Assembly (NCBI GenBank): GCA_947247005.1
Contig: OX365955.1
Span: 23,169,322 to 23,233,321, forward strand
DNA: 64,000 bases
Direction: 5' to 3'
Source of the DNA: Spisula solida
Lineage: Eukaryota > Mollusca > Bivalvia > Venerida > Mactridae
Positions within the stretch are counted from its first letter, which is position 1. Each line of letters begins with the position of its first letter. A program made the translations under genes and the position numbers. Below are positions 34,191-45,519 of this stretch, one piece after another. Below the pieces are notes generated by a model that was given only the letters and a program-made list of their open reading frames with translations, ran no database searches and was not told the origin of the DNA.

Positions 34191-35424
34191 ATATATTTGT
34201 TCTAAACTCTCAGTACAATGTTTATGTATCAGACACATTATTGTAATAACTTGCCACTCAACATTCTCTCAGGTCTTGACATATTGAGAAATATAAAGCA
34301 AATATAACAACATAACATAGTAAGTCGTTCAATCATAAAATCACCCAGTAGACATTTCTTGGCTTCCTTCTCCATTCATCATCCAAGTAACTGTTATGAA
34401 ATAATAGGTTAATTATAGATGTCTACTCAGGAAATGTTCTGTAATTAGCAGGTAATATACTGTGTTTATACTACCTTACTTAACACTGTGTCAAGTAAAT
34501 ATAACAATATAACACATACTGGGTAAAGTGCCAAAGCTATTTATATAATTTTATACTGAATGGAATTCACAGTTTGTTAAGATTACCGGCACTTGAAATA
34601 CATCAGGTCCAAAATACAGACATCAGCAACGTAACCATATCATTTTGAGCAAATTCTGCTTATTTCGGAGCAAAATCTGCTAGCACAACATATGGTGTCT
34701 GTAATTCAGAGCATGATGCATGCCTGTAATAATTGACAATTCACTTCAAATGAGAGTAAAATTAACAGCATAGTGCCAATCATATTTGAAGGCTTACAGA
34801 GATTACCAAATACTTACAATTACACATACGAAAAACATTATAAAATTATCTTCATTTAAATTGACTGCAAGCAAGAACTAAAAGCACACACATTCCAACC
34901 CAAATAACAACTCATAGCTCTAACACTATCCCTAAATAAACACTCAAGATAAGAGACACAGTATGGAACCATCAACTTCAAAAACCCAAGTGGTATAAAA
35001 TAGCTAAACATCTATACAGCAAAAACTATAAACAGCATGGTTTGGAGTCAAGTATAACCTATAGCTCCCACAATTAACCAAAAAATATATCATTTTCATC
35101 ATATAGAAGCAAACAACATGCTGCCCAGTGGAACATTAGCCATTGGTTGCCAGGCAATATAATGGCATATTAGGAGTAAAAAGCAATTTAGAAGAACTTA
35201 GGATTAAAGTTTAAGCTACAAGAACACCTCATTCACATTTTTTTAAATGCCTCCTTACAATAAGGCTGTCAGGTCCTAAGGAAATAGCAATTCCTATGAA
35301 ACATAGGGGGTTGATGATAAGTGAGGGTATATACTTCATGAGAGTCATGTCCAATGAGAGACATAAGTGACATATAAATTATCTCCCTTGTAAGATAAAG
35401 CCCGAGGTAGACCAATTAGCATAC

Positions 35425-35469
35425 CGGTCCTAACTAGTTGAGATCCTCTGACTTTATCCTTGTTTTTAA
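35425..35469 (-). CDS. ANKS1A: ANKS1-like linker exon, 45 nt (candidate cassette exon)
   Basis: This short minus-strand exon has acceptor GATATTTCAG and donor G|GTATGC. It enters and leaves in phase 1, so the 236-nt exon downstream reads on without a break; the joined peptide includes RGSQLVRTGLLRGSTIGG across the junction. It is basic and polar, typical of the disordered linker between the ankyrin repeats and SAM1. Because it is a multiple of three and phase-symmetric it could be a skipped or included cassette. It is the most 5' exon I can place. Evidence is the open frame, phase match and good splice sites only; there is no domain match, so it is less certain than the others. Confidence 0.55.
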
Positions 35470-35929
35470 CTGAAATATCATTGATTTTAGATATGAAATT
35501 TCTCACTTCTGTATTACCTAATATGTTAGGGCCATAAAAATGTATATACCATGGTGTGTAAACAGCATGTAGCCAAATTTATTATTTGATCTGATAATTA
35601 ATGTTGCAAATATTTTAGCCTAATTACTACCATGTGCAACAAACAAAACAGGGATAAAAGCAGAGTGATCCGCATGATAGGACCGGTGGAGTTTTAGAGA
35701 GTAGTAAGGGGGGATAATTTACTATTTTCCCCCATTAAACAGACTTTAAATGATGCTCTTAGGTCATGCACATGCAGTCTTAATCATTTTGAGACAAACA
35801 GCAAGACTAAACAGGGTTGTAGTGGAATACAAAGATTCAATCACTGTTGAAATGCACCAAAACTGTATCAAACTAACACAGGAAGTATGAAGTCTAAGTG
35901 TTGCAAGACAGACACTGGGGAAACAACTC

Positions 35930-36185
35930 AAGGCTTCGTGTGACACCATTGCAAACATTTGTGTTTCACCAACCTGTGTCTTTGGGTAACACCAACACAT
36001 GTCTTGGGAGTCAACATTGCAAGCATTTGTGTCACACCCAACACATGTCTTTGAATGACAACATTGCAAGCCGTTTGGCAACACCAACACATGTCTTTGG
36101 GTGACAACATTGAAAGCCTTTGTGTCACACCAATGCATGCATTTTGCTGACAACATTGCAAGCCAGTTTGGATCACACCAACATA
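35930..36185. repeat. 47-bp tandem repeat
   Basis: About five copies of a 46-48 bp unit with CAACATTGCAAGCxTTTGTG and ACACCAACACATGTCTTTGG. It generates a 157-codon minus-strand open frame that is repeat translation, not a gene. It lies about 460 bp upstream of the 35425-35469 exon. Confidence 0.85.
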
Positions 36186-36249
36186 TTAAAGTATTAGGGT
36201 CTGTTGGGTCACAATAAAAAAATATCAAAACATACAAATGCTAATATCA

Positions 36250-39170
36250 AAGCAGCAACGCTGAACTCTACTAGTCTCAATCAGAAGCTGACTTTCAAAC
36301 TGAGACTACACAGAGACAGGAATTGCCCCGTTCACCAAAGGTAGCAATAAAATACCCAGTAGTCAGTAAACTGATAATGTCAAACTATGGTATCTGGGTA
36401 ATAAACCTATCAGTATACAATGAGAATTGCCATAGAAATTATATCTTGTATGAACTAAAATATGCATCTTGTAGGAATGTAAACTGAGTGCCCATACAGA
36501 ACTCACAGTAAAAACATTGGTTATATTTAAGTGTTTTTATGGCAGGAGATTTCATGGTCAAACTAAGCAATTTTTGCTAGAAATATAAGCAACAAATTAC
36601 TATCTCAGTGGTAGCAGTATTTTCTAAACAGTTCATGTATTTATATAATGTATATACATAAATAACATTTTACAGGTTTTTCTTAAATTTTAATATTTTT
36701 CAACAATTTTTCAAGGCATGAATATTTATCTTAAGTTTTTGGGACACTTTCAATCTGAGTGAGGTTTGCAACTTTGTCAGCTCTGAAACATCAGCATAAA
36801 TAGTCTTTATCCAGTCAGGTATACTTGGACAATAAATCACTCATCATAAGCAAACTTTGAACCAAGCAATGTTCTATAATAAATTGTTAGATTGACATAA
36901 AAGCAAATTGCCACCCAGTCTGAGGCTAATGTATCTATTAAATTGCCAGAAAACTCCATCTATAAAGTATTGGCCATTAAATGTTATTACACAGATAGAT
37001 ACCAGCTGACTAATCCAACAAACTGACACAAGAGACATGAGTATGCCTATCAGACTCAAGCTGTATTCTGATGTAAAATAGAGCCACAATTTTGGCTACA
37101 AAAACCTTACCAGCATTTCAGAAAGAAACTGGAAATACACAGAACTAAATATTTTCCATACCTAAATTACCTTACTCTTTACTCCCCATAGATGCCACTT
37201 AACATCCACATAACATCATACAAATGTTTTTTATGCAATATAAACAACAACCACACAAACAGAATACTTTCCTAATAGAATACCGTAATCCTCACAGACC
37301 TGTGATCAAGAGATCTGAGCAAAACATGAACATGCTTACCAAACACATTGTGAGTTATATATAATAGTCACACCACTTTAAGTACTTGAAATACATCGAA
37401 TATATAACGTTACATTCAAAGGAAAGTGAAGGTCAAACTCGACAATTGCTGAATAATTTTCCTTGTAAATTCTAAATTCTTTTCTGAATGAAACTGAATT
37501 ATGTTTGAACGAGTAGCGCGCAGATTGGTTTGTTAAAATACAAATAAAACTTCCGCACCAAAATTCAGACTAGCACTAGGTTTTGTATTTTACATATCAG
37601 AGCTCCCAATGGATGCTCCAGCAGCCCTAAATCCCCACACCAAAAATGTGAAATCTCGTTGAATGGTATTAGCCGGAATTATATGAACCATGAGAATGTG
37701 AGTATGTCGATCTTCTACAATGGTTCAGCTTCCTGTAACATTAAACTGAATTTGATAGGATAATGCTGATTGTAGGATAAGGACAAACACATATCATGAC
37801 CTGAGCAGGTGGATTACAATGATTGTTCAGACTAAATCTATAGTCAGCCTAGACATTATCTCCGTTCCCTTCTATCCACCCCAATCATTGCTTCATCTCT
37901 GCATCGTCTCCAGCTCAAATAGCTTGCGGTCTGTGAATTTTCTTTTCATGTGTGTCCCTTTTTGTTTCTGTCTTGTCCGACTGTTTCTGTAGCTCAACTG
38001 TTTCTGTTATATGCAGCCTTGCCAGGGTAGACATTTTGCCAGTGAAGGAGTGATAATGTTAATTATTGCTATCAAAGTTTTCACCATACCTTTCTGTCAT
38101 TTCTAGCACCATTAACTGACCCAGTGTCAGTTCTGGTATCTGGTTATTGCATTCTAAGGTCCAGAGTAATGAGTAGCCGTACTGAGGTAGCCAGGAATGA
38201 CAGACATACAAATAAACACATGTGGTTTATGTATATTTCTGGGCTTGTTATTACTTTGCACCACGGTATTGTTCCAGGAAAATGAGATATGGGTAAGCAA
38301 ATACGTTCTCTGGTAGCTAAGCTCTAAAAGATAATGGCTCATTTTTTTATGTTACCAGAGAGAGAAAAGCATTTTTTATTGATGGATGTGTTTGCATGTA
38401 GTTCATGTTTAGACTTCTGTAAACATTCCATATTTCTGACACCTCATTTAGAACTGTTATAGGACAGCAATCATTCAAACATTGATAGTCTCTGATAGAT
38501 AAACATGATTTGTTTGTTTGTCTGTATCTTGCTTAGCACGTTTTTCAACAATTGTTCAGCCAATGTGGATCTGATTGTACACTTCCTGGAATTTAATAAT
38601 TCACTGGAATTTAATAATTCACTTTTATCAACTTCAGCTCTTCTTCAGACAACTGAAAACTTCTCCACATGTGGAGGATGATGACTATAGCAAATATCAC
38701 AGAAGAACATATCCTGCCTGAAGCATTAAACCCCAACTGACCGGGTGACCAGCAAGTGCCCTTTAAATTATATCCACTGCGGTAACCCAGTCTGAAAGCC
38801 AGTGTACACAGACACCTTAAAAATCACAGCACTTATTTTGAAGCCCATAGCATCAGAGATAATTTGACTGAAACTTGAAATATTTCCCAATAGTAGAAAT
38901 CATTAAACATCAAATTACACTTGGAATCAGTCTCAAGTTGAGATTTTGGCAAATTGTGTTGAGAATAAACAGGAATTTGAAATTTTATAGATTTGAATCA
39001 AAGTGTTCACTCAGAGCATGTTTTGGAAAGCAGCGGCACTATAATAGATGGTAGATACAAGCACATCAGTGAGTACATGGAATGTTAGACAGCTGTATAT
39101 TGTGTACAGTGGTATGTATCCTACAAGCTGTTGGTATAATTGTATTATAAGATATTTGATAGATCTCTAC
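36250..39170. other. Stretch without recognised exon
   Basis: AT-rich DNA that would be 5' intron of the ANKS1-like gene. The segment 37860-38050 is purine-rich on the minus strand, and a 64-nt open segment with fair splice sites lies at about 38091-38154. Neither could be tied to the gene by phase or similarity. Confidence 0.45.
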
Positions 39171-39177
39171 AACACCT

Positions 39178-39429
39178 GGGCCCGATCTCCTGAAGCATCT
39201 CAGTAGAAATATTAACTCAAATTGAGATTTCGTCCAAGTCAAGAGTAAAATTTGAGATCATTCTTAAGTTTGTGTTAAAAAAAATTGAATATAAGTAAAC
39301 TCAGATAAATGTATCTGTTTTGTGGTGCCAACTTTGAGACTGGCCTCCCATGGAAGTTATCTCAAAGACACACGGCAGTTTTTGAGAATAATCTCGACTC
39401 AGATTGAGATGCTTCGGGAGATCGGGGCC
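39178..39429. mobile_element. MITE family F copy 1 (GGCCCCGATCTCCCGAAG termini)
   Basis: Ends GGGCCCGATCTCCTGAAGCA and TGCTTCGGGAGATCGGGGCC; inner TGAGAT / ATCTCA pairs repeat through the body. Other copies are at 45265-45516 and 54188-54440. Confidence 0.92.
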
Positions 39430-39504
39430 TGGTACTTACACTTGCGTACACTGGCAGGACAACCATTTACATCAAGGTAACTGTACAAGAATTTAAACAT
39501 CCCA

Positions 39505-39690
39505 AGGGTTGTTCTCAGATGGACCCCTGAGGGAAAAAGGAGAGGAGGAGGCCCAAGAACAATAGAGACAGAAATGAAGGAAATTGGTTTCACCTGGGGA
39601 GAGCTAGGAAAGATGGCCAAGAACAGAGATGAGTTGAAAGCTCAGCCTCTAGTCCTTGCCCTATGTGCCTCTGGGCACGACAAGGACTAA
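39505..39690 (+). pseudogene. LINE reverse-transcriptase ORF2 C-terminal tail (fragment)
   Basis: An open segment of 61 codons ends in TAA. It encodes LRWTPEGKRRGGGPRTIETE..., GFTWGELGKMAKNR and LVLALCASGHDKD. This is the typical C-terminal tail of metazoan non-LTR retrotransposon ORF2 proteins (WTP-GKR-RGRP...TW...A.NR...ALC..GH..D). Upstream reverse-transcriptase motifs are absent, so it is a 5'-truncated dead copy. The short block GCAGGACAACCATTTACATC at 39452 recurs at 39761, suggesting a local duplication or a second fragment. The exact clade cannot be set from the tail alone. Confidence 0.7.
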
Positions 39691-40427
39691 GCAGTAGGTA
39701 GGTGTGGTACGGACACCATCATGTCGGTTGTTGCCTGTATATAATAATCATTACTGGCGCAGGACAACCATTTACATCAAGGGAAAGCCTCCATCATGTC
39801 CGGTGATATGGGCAACATCTACCACCAAGTATTTGTCAGCTCTATTATAGGTGGCCTTTACTCCTTCATAATGAATTTAGTATTCACTCACTTAATCAGT
39901 TTGTGGCAATTTTAACCCTTCAATCAAGTATGTTTGGTTGACCATCTAAGAGAATTAAGACATGCTCATAATCTAAGAGACTTGAACTTGCTCGTTCACA
40001 GCAGTACAGTAATTGTGCCACCAACATGCCTTGCTAACATGGACAGTCCAGTTTCAAATCAAAGCACTGAAAGGACAAGCATAAGGCTGTGGTTGTTTCA
40101 GGGTTGTCCTTGTGGTGTGGGATCGTCCTTTTGGTCCGGTCTTGTCTTCTGGCTCTTGCTCTGGATCTATTTGACTGACCGAGACGACTGGCTGTCCGAA
40201 TGGGATGTCGTGTTTTTGTATCTGTGCAGTGTTTTGTACTGTACAGTTTTCTGATGAGTGCACACTTCCCTCTCTGATTATCATTATCTTAATGAAAGTA
40301 CACTTGTTATCAAGTGAAAACACTTTTACTGCATTTTCATGTTTCATTGGGACTTATAGTATCTGCTTAAACATCATTATGTTTCAGTTATAGCTCACTT
40401 GGAATATAACACTGAATGTTAAGTTAA

Positions 40428-40735
40428 AGTTACCAATTTTCCAGGGCTGCTCTCAGCAGTTCAGCCACCCTTTGACATTTGACTCCACCACTGTTCTGGT
40501 CAATGGGCTACCTATGGAAACCTGCGTTCGAGTCTCCCTGTGGAGACTATTTCTTTTCTGGTGCGTGTGCAGCCAACATGGATCACCGCCCTCACAGGTA
40601 CAAATTTACACCTTGGTCGAGTGGAGCATGTGGTTGTTCTTGCTTAGAGAAATTAAGCAGTGGTCCAGAGGGACCTCTCGATCCAGAAGCATGCGCCCTA
40701 CCTCTTAAGGCCACTGCTCCCAACAATTGATAAAC
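40428..40735 (+). mobile_element. Composite SINE-like element, copy 1
   Basis: Shares more than 250 bp with 58306-58640, starting AAGTTACCAATTTTCCAGGG. An internal pol III-like pair is visible: TGGTCAATGGGC (A box) and GTTCGAGTCTCC (B box). Small ORFs in it are not genes. Confidence 0.7.
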
Positions 40736-41257
40736 TATACAAAATCAAATTTAATTTTAAGTTTTACAGAAATCACTTATGCAAGCCATTGAAAGCAAAG
40801 TATTATTATTTCAATACTACTGGGAAAAAAATATGAACATTAAACTTAAAATGATGCCTGTAGTTTATCAGGTAATTTTATCTTTCTGGAAAATAAACTG
40901 GTAACATGCTGAGGCATTTAAATCATGTAGCATGTCAATAAAATATTCCCATCAGAAAAATATGGCAGATCAAATCATACAACTTCTCAGTAATTTGACA
41001 GTATGGTGAAGACTTTTCTGATTTTTTCATGTAAATCATGAAAACAGTATGGCATAGATTTGTTGATATCTCAGAGAATAAATTCTCATGAAAATCTTCA
41101 CAATCTTGTAGGAGATAATTTATGTAGGAGATAATTTATGTAGGATTATGTTAGATTTTGTTGACATGTGAACTAGTGTTGACTGGTGTTTGATATAATC
41201 CCTGGCAGGATTCTGTTACACTTCAAAATGTTTTATATAATTGAAAAGACAGCAAAT

Positions 41258-41579
41258 CAGGCGCGTAGCTACCTGTACGCAGAATAAGCAGCTGCGTACA
41301 CATGCTTCTCAAAAAGTGATAAATTAATGATTGAAAAATGCAATAAAAACTGATGCCTATGTCTTAAAGGGGGTAAGCCTTTAATATTTTCAGCATTTCT
41401 TAGAAACACTTTTAAAAAGCTCTGGTTTTATCAGTAAAAATAATGTTAAAGATGATGCAAAAAAAACACGCCATAACGCACCAGGGACGTTCTAGCGAAC
41501 ACAATTTTTCCGGGGGAGAATGCCCCCAGACCCCTAGCCTTCTTGCGTACACATTCAATTACCTCTAGCTACGCCCCTG
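41258..41579. mobile_element. Non-autonomous hAT-like element
   Basis: A 322-bp element begins CAGGCGCGTAGCTACC and ends CCTCTAGCTACGCCCCTG. CAGGGGCGTAGC-type ends are typical of hAT superfamily elements. An internal CCCCCAGACCCCTAG block near the right end is also common in this group. The flanks share CAAAT but I cannot confirm a full 8-bp target duplication. Confidence 0.75.
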
Positions 41580-41937
41580 CAAATGATGGATGAGATGTTT
41601 TATGAAGTTTAATATGAAGAAATCCAGTTGGTTTATGAAGTTCCTGCATGATGTGAAGGCCACTGCAGTTAGGCCTCAAATAGTGTTTAAATCATCATCA
41701 CATGGCCAGACCAGCATCTATACATTGAGGTTAATTCATGAATGTTACATGCACATTCATCAGGTCACAGTAAACTTCAAGTAGGTTATTATCATTAAAA
41801 TTTGACAAGAATAACAATTACATTGTATAATATAATGTGCTGAAATAATTACCGGGCAATTGTTAAATCAGGAAATAAAACAATATAAGCCATTGATTTC
41901 AGTGAACTCTGGATATCACAACTTTATTGTTCGGCTT

Positions 41938-42154
41938 TACTGCAAAATAGTTATTTTTCAAGGGAGTTGAATTTTCGTTGATTTCATTGTTGCGAGACCA
42001 CGAAATCTAATCCCCACGATTCATCGACCTCTCAAATATCAAACATGGGTTTATCCTTTCATGTTTTGTAGTCCACAAATTTATGACCCCATGAAAATTC
42101 ATTTTTATCAAAATCCACGAAATTCAATACCAACGAAAATGTGATTTTACAGTT
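41938..42154. mobile_element. MITE family A copy 2
   Basis: Body closely matches 69-289 (CCACGAAATCTAATCCCCAC; CACAAATTTATGACCCCA). Ends are TACTGCAAAA / TTTTACAGTTA. Confidence 0.85.
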
Positions 42155-42159
42155 AACAA

Positions 42160-43180
42160 TCAATACAATTTGTCCATTAATTTACATGTAGCCAAATTAA
42201 AGGAGCTATTAGCCTTCTGTTGCATATGCTGATAGCGGATCTCTTTGGCTGTCAATGGTCGTCATATTTGCCGAGAAGTTATCATTTAATTATAACACAC
42301 ATAATGGTTATATCAGTGCTTCATATTATCCTATAATATTTTATTAATAAAATGTAAATCACTGATGTTGATGAAGACTTGATTAAGAAAGAAAGGCTCG
42401 GCACTTGATCAAACAAATAATAATTATATTCCAATTACCTGGAATAATTGTATAATCCTTTTTCACAATTATTAATCCTTTTTCCCAATTATTAATCCTT
42501 TCTCCTGATTATGAAGTATTTTCCCTATATAATAGAATGCAGAGACTGCATGGAATCAGTCGACAATAACACTCACACCTGACATTAATGGAAAGACCTG
42601 TAAAATGACGCCACTAGAGAAATTACCTGCAGATTTAAATGTACCACAATATTCTCACTGTGTCAAGATTATTCCACTCATACTGTGAATGTTATTAATT
42701 TTCAACGTAGAGTAGACATATGCACCTGCAAAATACGCTTGTTTTAATATTCTGCAAGTTTTCTCCCCTTTAGAAACTGCTTCACGGATAGAGTAATATC
42801 ATGATTAAACATCGAAGAAAAGACATATGCACCTGCAAAATATGCTCTTTATTCGGGAAGTTTTCCCCAATTGAAGAAACTCTTCACAAATGGAGTAATA
42901 TCAAGATATCATAACATTTTCCTTTCAATTCCACTAGGTTTTTTATCTGTAAATTCCGCTTTCATTGAGCGACAAGTGGCATGATAGGATCACACGAGCA
43001 TTCCATGCAGGGTTCCCCATGTTATTTCTTCCGTCCAGAGAGATTTCAGAGAACAAGTTGACTTGTTATACTCAAAGATTTATTTGTATGATTAAATATA
43101 TGTGGCTTTTCTATCAATCTGGTATAAAACAGAAGGTTTCGAGTATTTCTCGTAGATCTTAACTAGTAGTACACTTCATA
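42160..43180. other. Stretch without recognised gene
   Basis: AT-rich. A local duplication places ACATATGCACCTGCAAAATA at about 42717 and again at about 42823. No coding feature is supported. Confidence 0.45.
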
Positions 43181-43183
43181 TAA

Positions 43184-43363
43184 TGTGAACCAAGAATTTT
43201 TTTTCTGTGATTTAATTTCGCGGAGTTCACTGCGAAAGTGCTAAAACATTAATATGGTCATTGCAGGAAACTTTAAAACGCGAATATTTGCACTCGCAAA
43301 AATGCCGACAATCAGGCCCAAACGTGAAAGTTAGTATTTTTGAAAGTAAATTGGTTTACAGTA
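43184..43363. mobile_element. MITE family E copy 1 (TGTAAACCAAGAAATTATTT-like)
   Basis: Begins GTGAACCAAGAA and ends AAATTGGTTTACAGTA, with body ATTTAATTTCGCGGAGTT and AAACATTAATATGG. Relatives are at 54566-54759, 61762-61977 and 62172-62281. Confidence 0.82.
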
Positions 43364-44660
43364 ATGTTGTTGCCACAAATAATCTTATAAGACATTGACT
43401 TTCTGTTATTTTTTGTATAACTATATGAAATTCAAAGAATTTAGAAACAAATTTCAACATGATGTAATATTGACTCACTAGGTCATCAAGGATTGGAACA
43501 TTTAGATCTCAGAGTCCAAATAAAGAGTTCCGAGAAGGGGAACAATTGAACTCAATTACAGGGGCTACAGCTATAATAATTCACAGTTAATATTTATTCA
43601 AATTATACCACATTTAAGAACAGTGTGTCTGACAAAACAGTTCTGCTGGTTAGGTAATTATAAGCAATTTTGAGCAATCCCTATAAGTAGTAGTAGGTCC
43701 CATAGAGAGTAATTGTAACAAACGTTCAGAGAGGCTAGGGAAAGGCAAATCCCAGAGACATTAAAATTGCTGTAGGACAAATTAATCCAGAAATTCCTAT
43801 CAAATCATGGTAGAACCATCATACTTGCACAACAATCAGAGATTTTGTAAGAGTGGTATAATCACGCAACAAATCTTACAGATAGCAAAAAAAATCCTTC
43901 GGAAAGTTCCCAATGACGTATATATACGTACAGTAGTGAACATCGTACAGCTGCGGGATCAGAGATTGGGGGATATATTTTACCCAGAATCGATCGATAA
44001 ACAAGCAGCATCATGCTTCCTATACTTGAATACACCTGAAATTCTTGGCATGCAGAGAAAATAATGCAGGAACATGGTGTTTATTCTGCCAATTAAAAAT
44101 TGGTACCTGAGATAACAAGAAGTATAATTGCATCTAAGGTGCAGCTACTTCTGTATTGGAAATTGATTAAACCGGATACCTGACTGTACGCAGACCACCA
44201 TGCCACAGGGGAAATGATTTGGGTGTGTTAATAGATACAGCAAACAATCAAACCAATTATTCGTACCAGAAAGAAATATAACAGTAAAAATTGGACCTAA
44301 GGTCACCTTAATTGCGATACTAAATTTAAGTATACTGCATAAAAATAAAGCTTTGTAAAATGTTTTTCTGGCCAATTTATCTAATTATCAACAAGCCAAT
44401 CATTAAATGGCAGTTGGTCCTTAAAGGACCCCATCCTTTCCTTAAAGTGTAATTGGAGATTTGGACATAACGGTGAACATTAATTAATGAAATTACACGT
44501 CAACTAAATCTCCATCAATATTAATTAGTATAGGAAATTGCTCTTGATTATCTTGTTCAGACATCACAAGATTTATGTAAATACATCATCATCAGCTCTG
44601 ATACAATACTGCTTCTACAATACAACAAAGACACATTCGAGAGTCACCAGTACTGGAGTC
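43364..44660. other. Stretch without recognised gene
   Basis: Contains an 85-codon plus-strand open frame (43807-44064) of mixed composition, with no domain I recognise and no splice or promoter support. It is left uncalled. Confidence 0.4.
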
Positions 44661-44666
44661 CAAGGT

Positions 44667-44900
44667 TCTGTTTTTTATCAAAGCACTTACGGAAATCATA
44701 AATTTATGTTCAAATTTAAATTCTTAATATTCTTTAATACCTACACATTGGGGACACATATTGTTTGTAGGGGCTCATTGTCTGAATAGTTATTAATACT
44801 GAATGACTCTTTGCCACAGTTTGTAGCTATTAAGGAGTTATAAAGAATTTAAATTTGAACGTTAGTTTATAATTTTTGTAAGTGCTTTGATAAAACAGTA
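44667..44900. mobile_element. MITE family H copy 2
   Basis: Ends TTTTTTATCAAAGCACTTAC and TAAGTGCTTTGATAAAACAG; inner AAATTTAAATTCTTAATATT as in copy 1. Confidence 0.9.
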
Positions 44901-45264
44901 CCCAGAACTCCCTAAATCCTTCAAAATATTAAAAATTCATAAAACGACACACAGAGATGCATGTTTTGACAGTTTGCAGGACTGAAGTTTTCCCACCACA
45001 TCCAACCATCTGTGTACATCAATCATTTATCAATCAGTCTCAATCACAAACAATTAGTGGACAAAATCCAGACATCAATTATTCACAGTATAAAATATTT
45101 ACAGCCATGATTGATTAACAAGCTCGTTACCAGATACCACCAAGTTTCTCGCAGGCAAAGAAAGAAATCAAATCTCAAGTACAAGAAAAACATTGATGTA
45201 ATATATCCAATGTCCCTCCAGCCCATTTTTACCGGTAGTCAAACATTATGCTGGCCGATTATCA

Positions 45265-45516
45265 GGCCCCGATCTCCCGAAGCATCTCAATATGAGAAAA
45301 ATCTCAACCCAAATATTGTCACACCTCGTTTAGTGAATTTCCATGTGATATTGGACTCAAAACTGGTATCACAAAACAGAAACACTATTTTGGGTTTATT
45401 ACAGTAAAATGTCAAGAACTTCAACTTCAGATTTGTCTGTAACTCAGACTCTAATTTGAGCAAAATCTCAATTTGAGATGAGATTTCTACTTGAGATGCT
45501 TCGGGAGATCGAGGCC
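45265..45516. mobile_element. MITE family F copy 2
   Basis: Ends GGCCCCGATCTCCCGAAGCA and TGCTTCGGGAGATCGAGGCC. This copy is 252 bp. Confidence 0.92.
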
Positions 45517-45519
45517 AGA

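Larger units (their letters stand above)
2738..35469 (-). other. ANKS1A: ANKS1A/ANKS1B-like gene (partial; exons 35425 to 2738)
   Basis: This is the gene-level entry for the twelve minus-strand exons listed separately. Joined in order with one of the two alternative exons, they give one open frame of about 438 codons (31823-31955 used) or 425 codons (29733-29826 used). Domain order is linker, SAM1, SAM2, acidic linker, PTB, as in vertebrate ANKS1A (Odin) and ANKS1B (AIDA-1). Those proteins are adaptors that bind phosphotyrosine receptors and postsynaptic or endosomal partners (family knowledge). The N-terminal ankyrin repeats and the end of the PTB domain are not in the window. All proposed introns are GT-AG and every junction keeps the frame. 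The only large intron within the recognised span runs 2825-19943. The assignment to this family is firm; whether the animal has one or two ANKS1 paralogs cannot be told. Confidence 0.93.

Noticed and set aside
34814..34860. 47-nt candidate exon with very good acceptor (TTCTTGCTTGCAG) and donor (GTAAGT)
   Set aside because: It starts in phase 1 but ends in phase 0, so inserting it before 33671-33906 breaks the frame. It could at most be a poison exon; no other support.
35764..36237. 157-codon minus-strand open frame, Cys/His-rich
   Set aside because: It overlaps a 47-bp tandem repeat, and the Cys-Val-Gly-Val-Thr-Gln pattern just follows the repeat unit in several frames.
38091..38154. 64-nt minus-strand open segment (NNQIPELTLGQLMVLEMTE) with plausible splice sites
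   Set aside because: It ends in phase 2 and cannot join exon 35425-35469; no similarity to ANKS1 that I recognise.
43807..44064. 85-codon plus-strand ORF
   Set aside because: No domain, no codon-usage or splice support; such a length is expected by chance in 64 kb.
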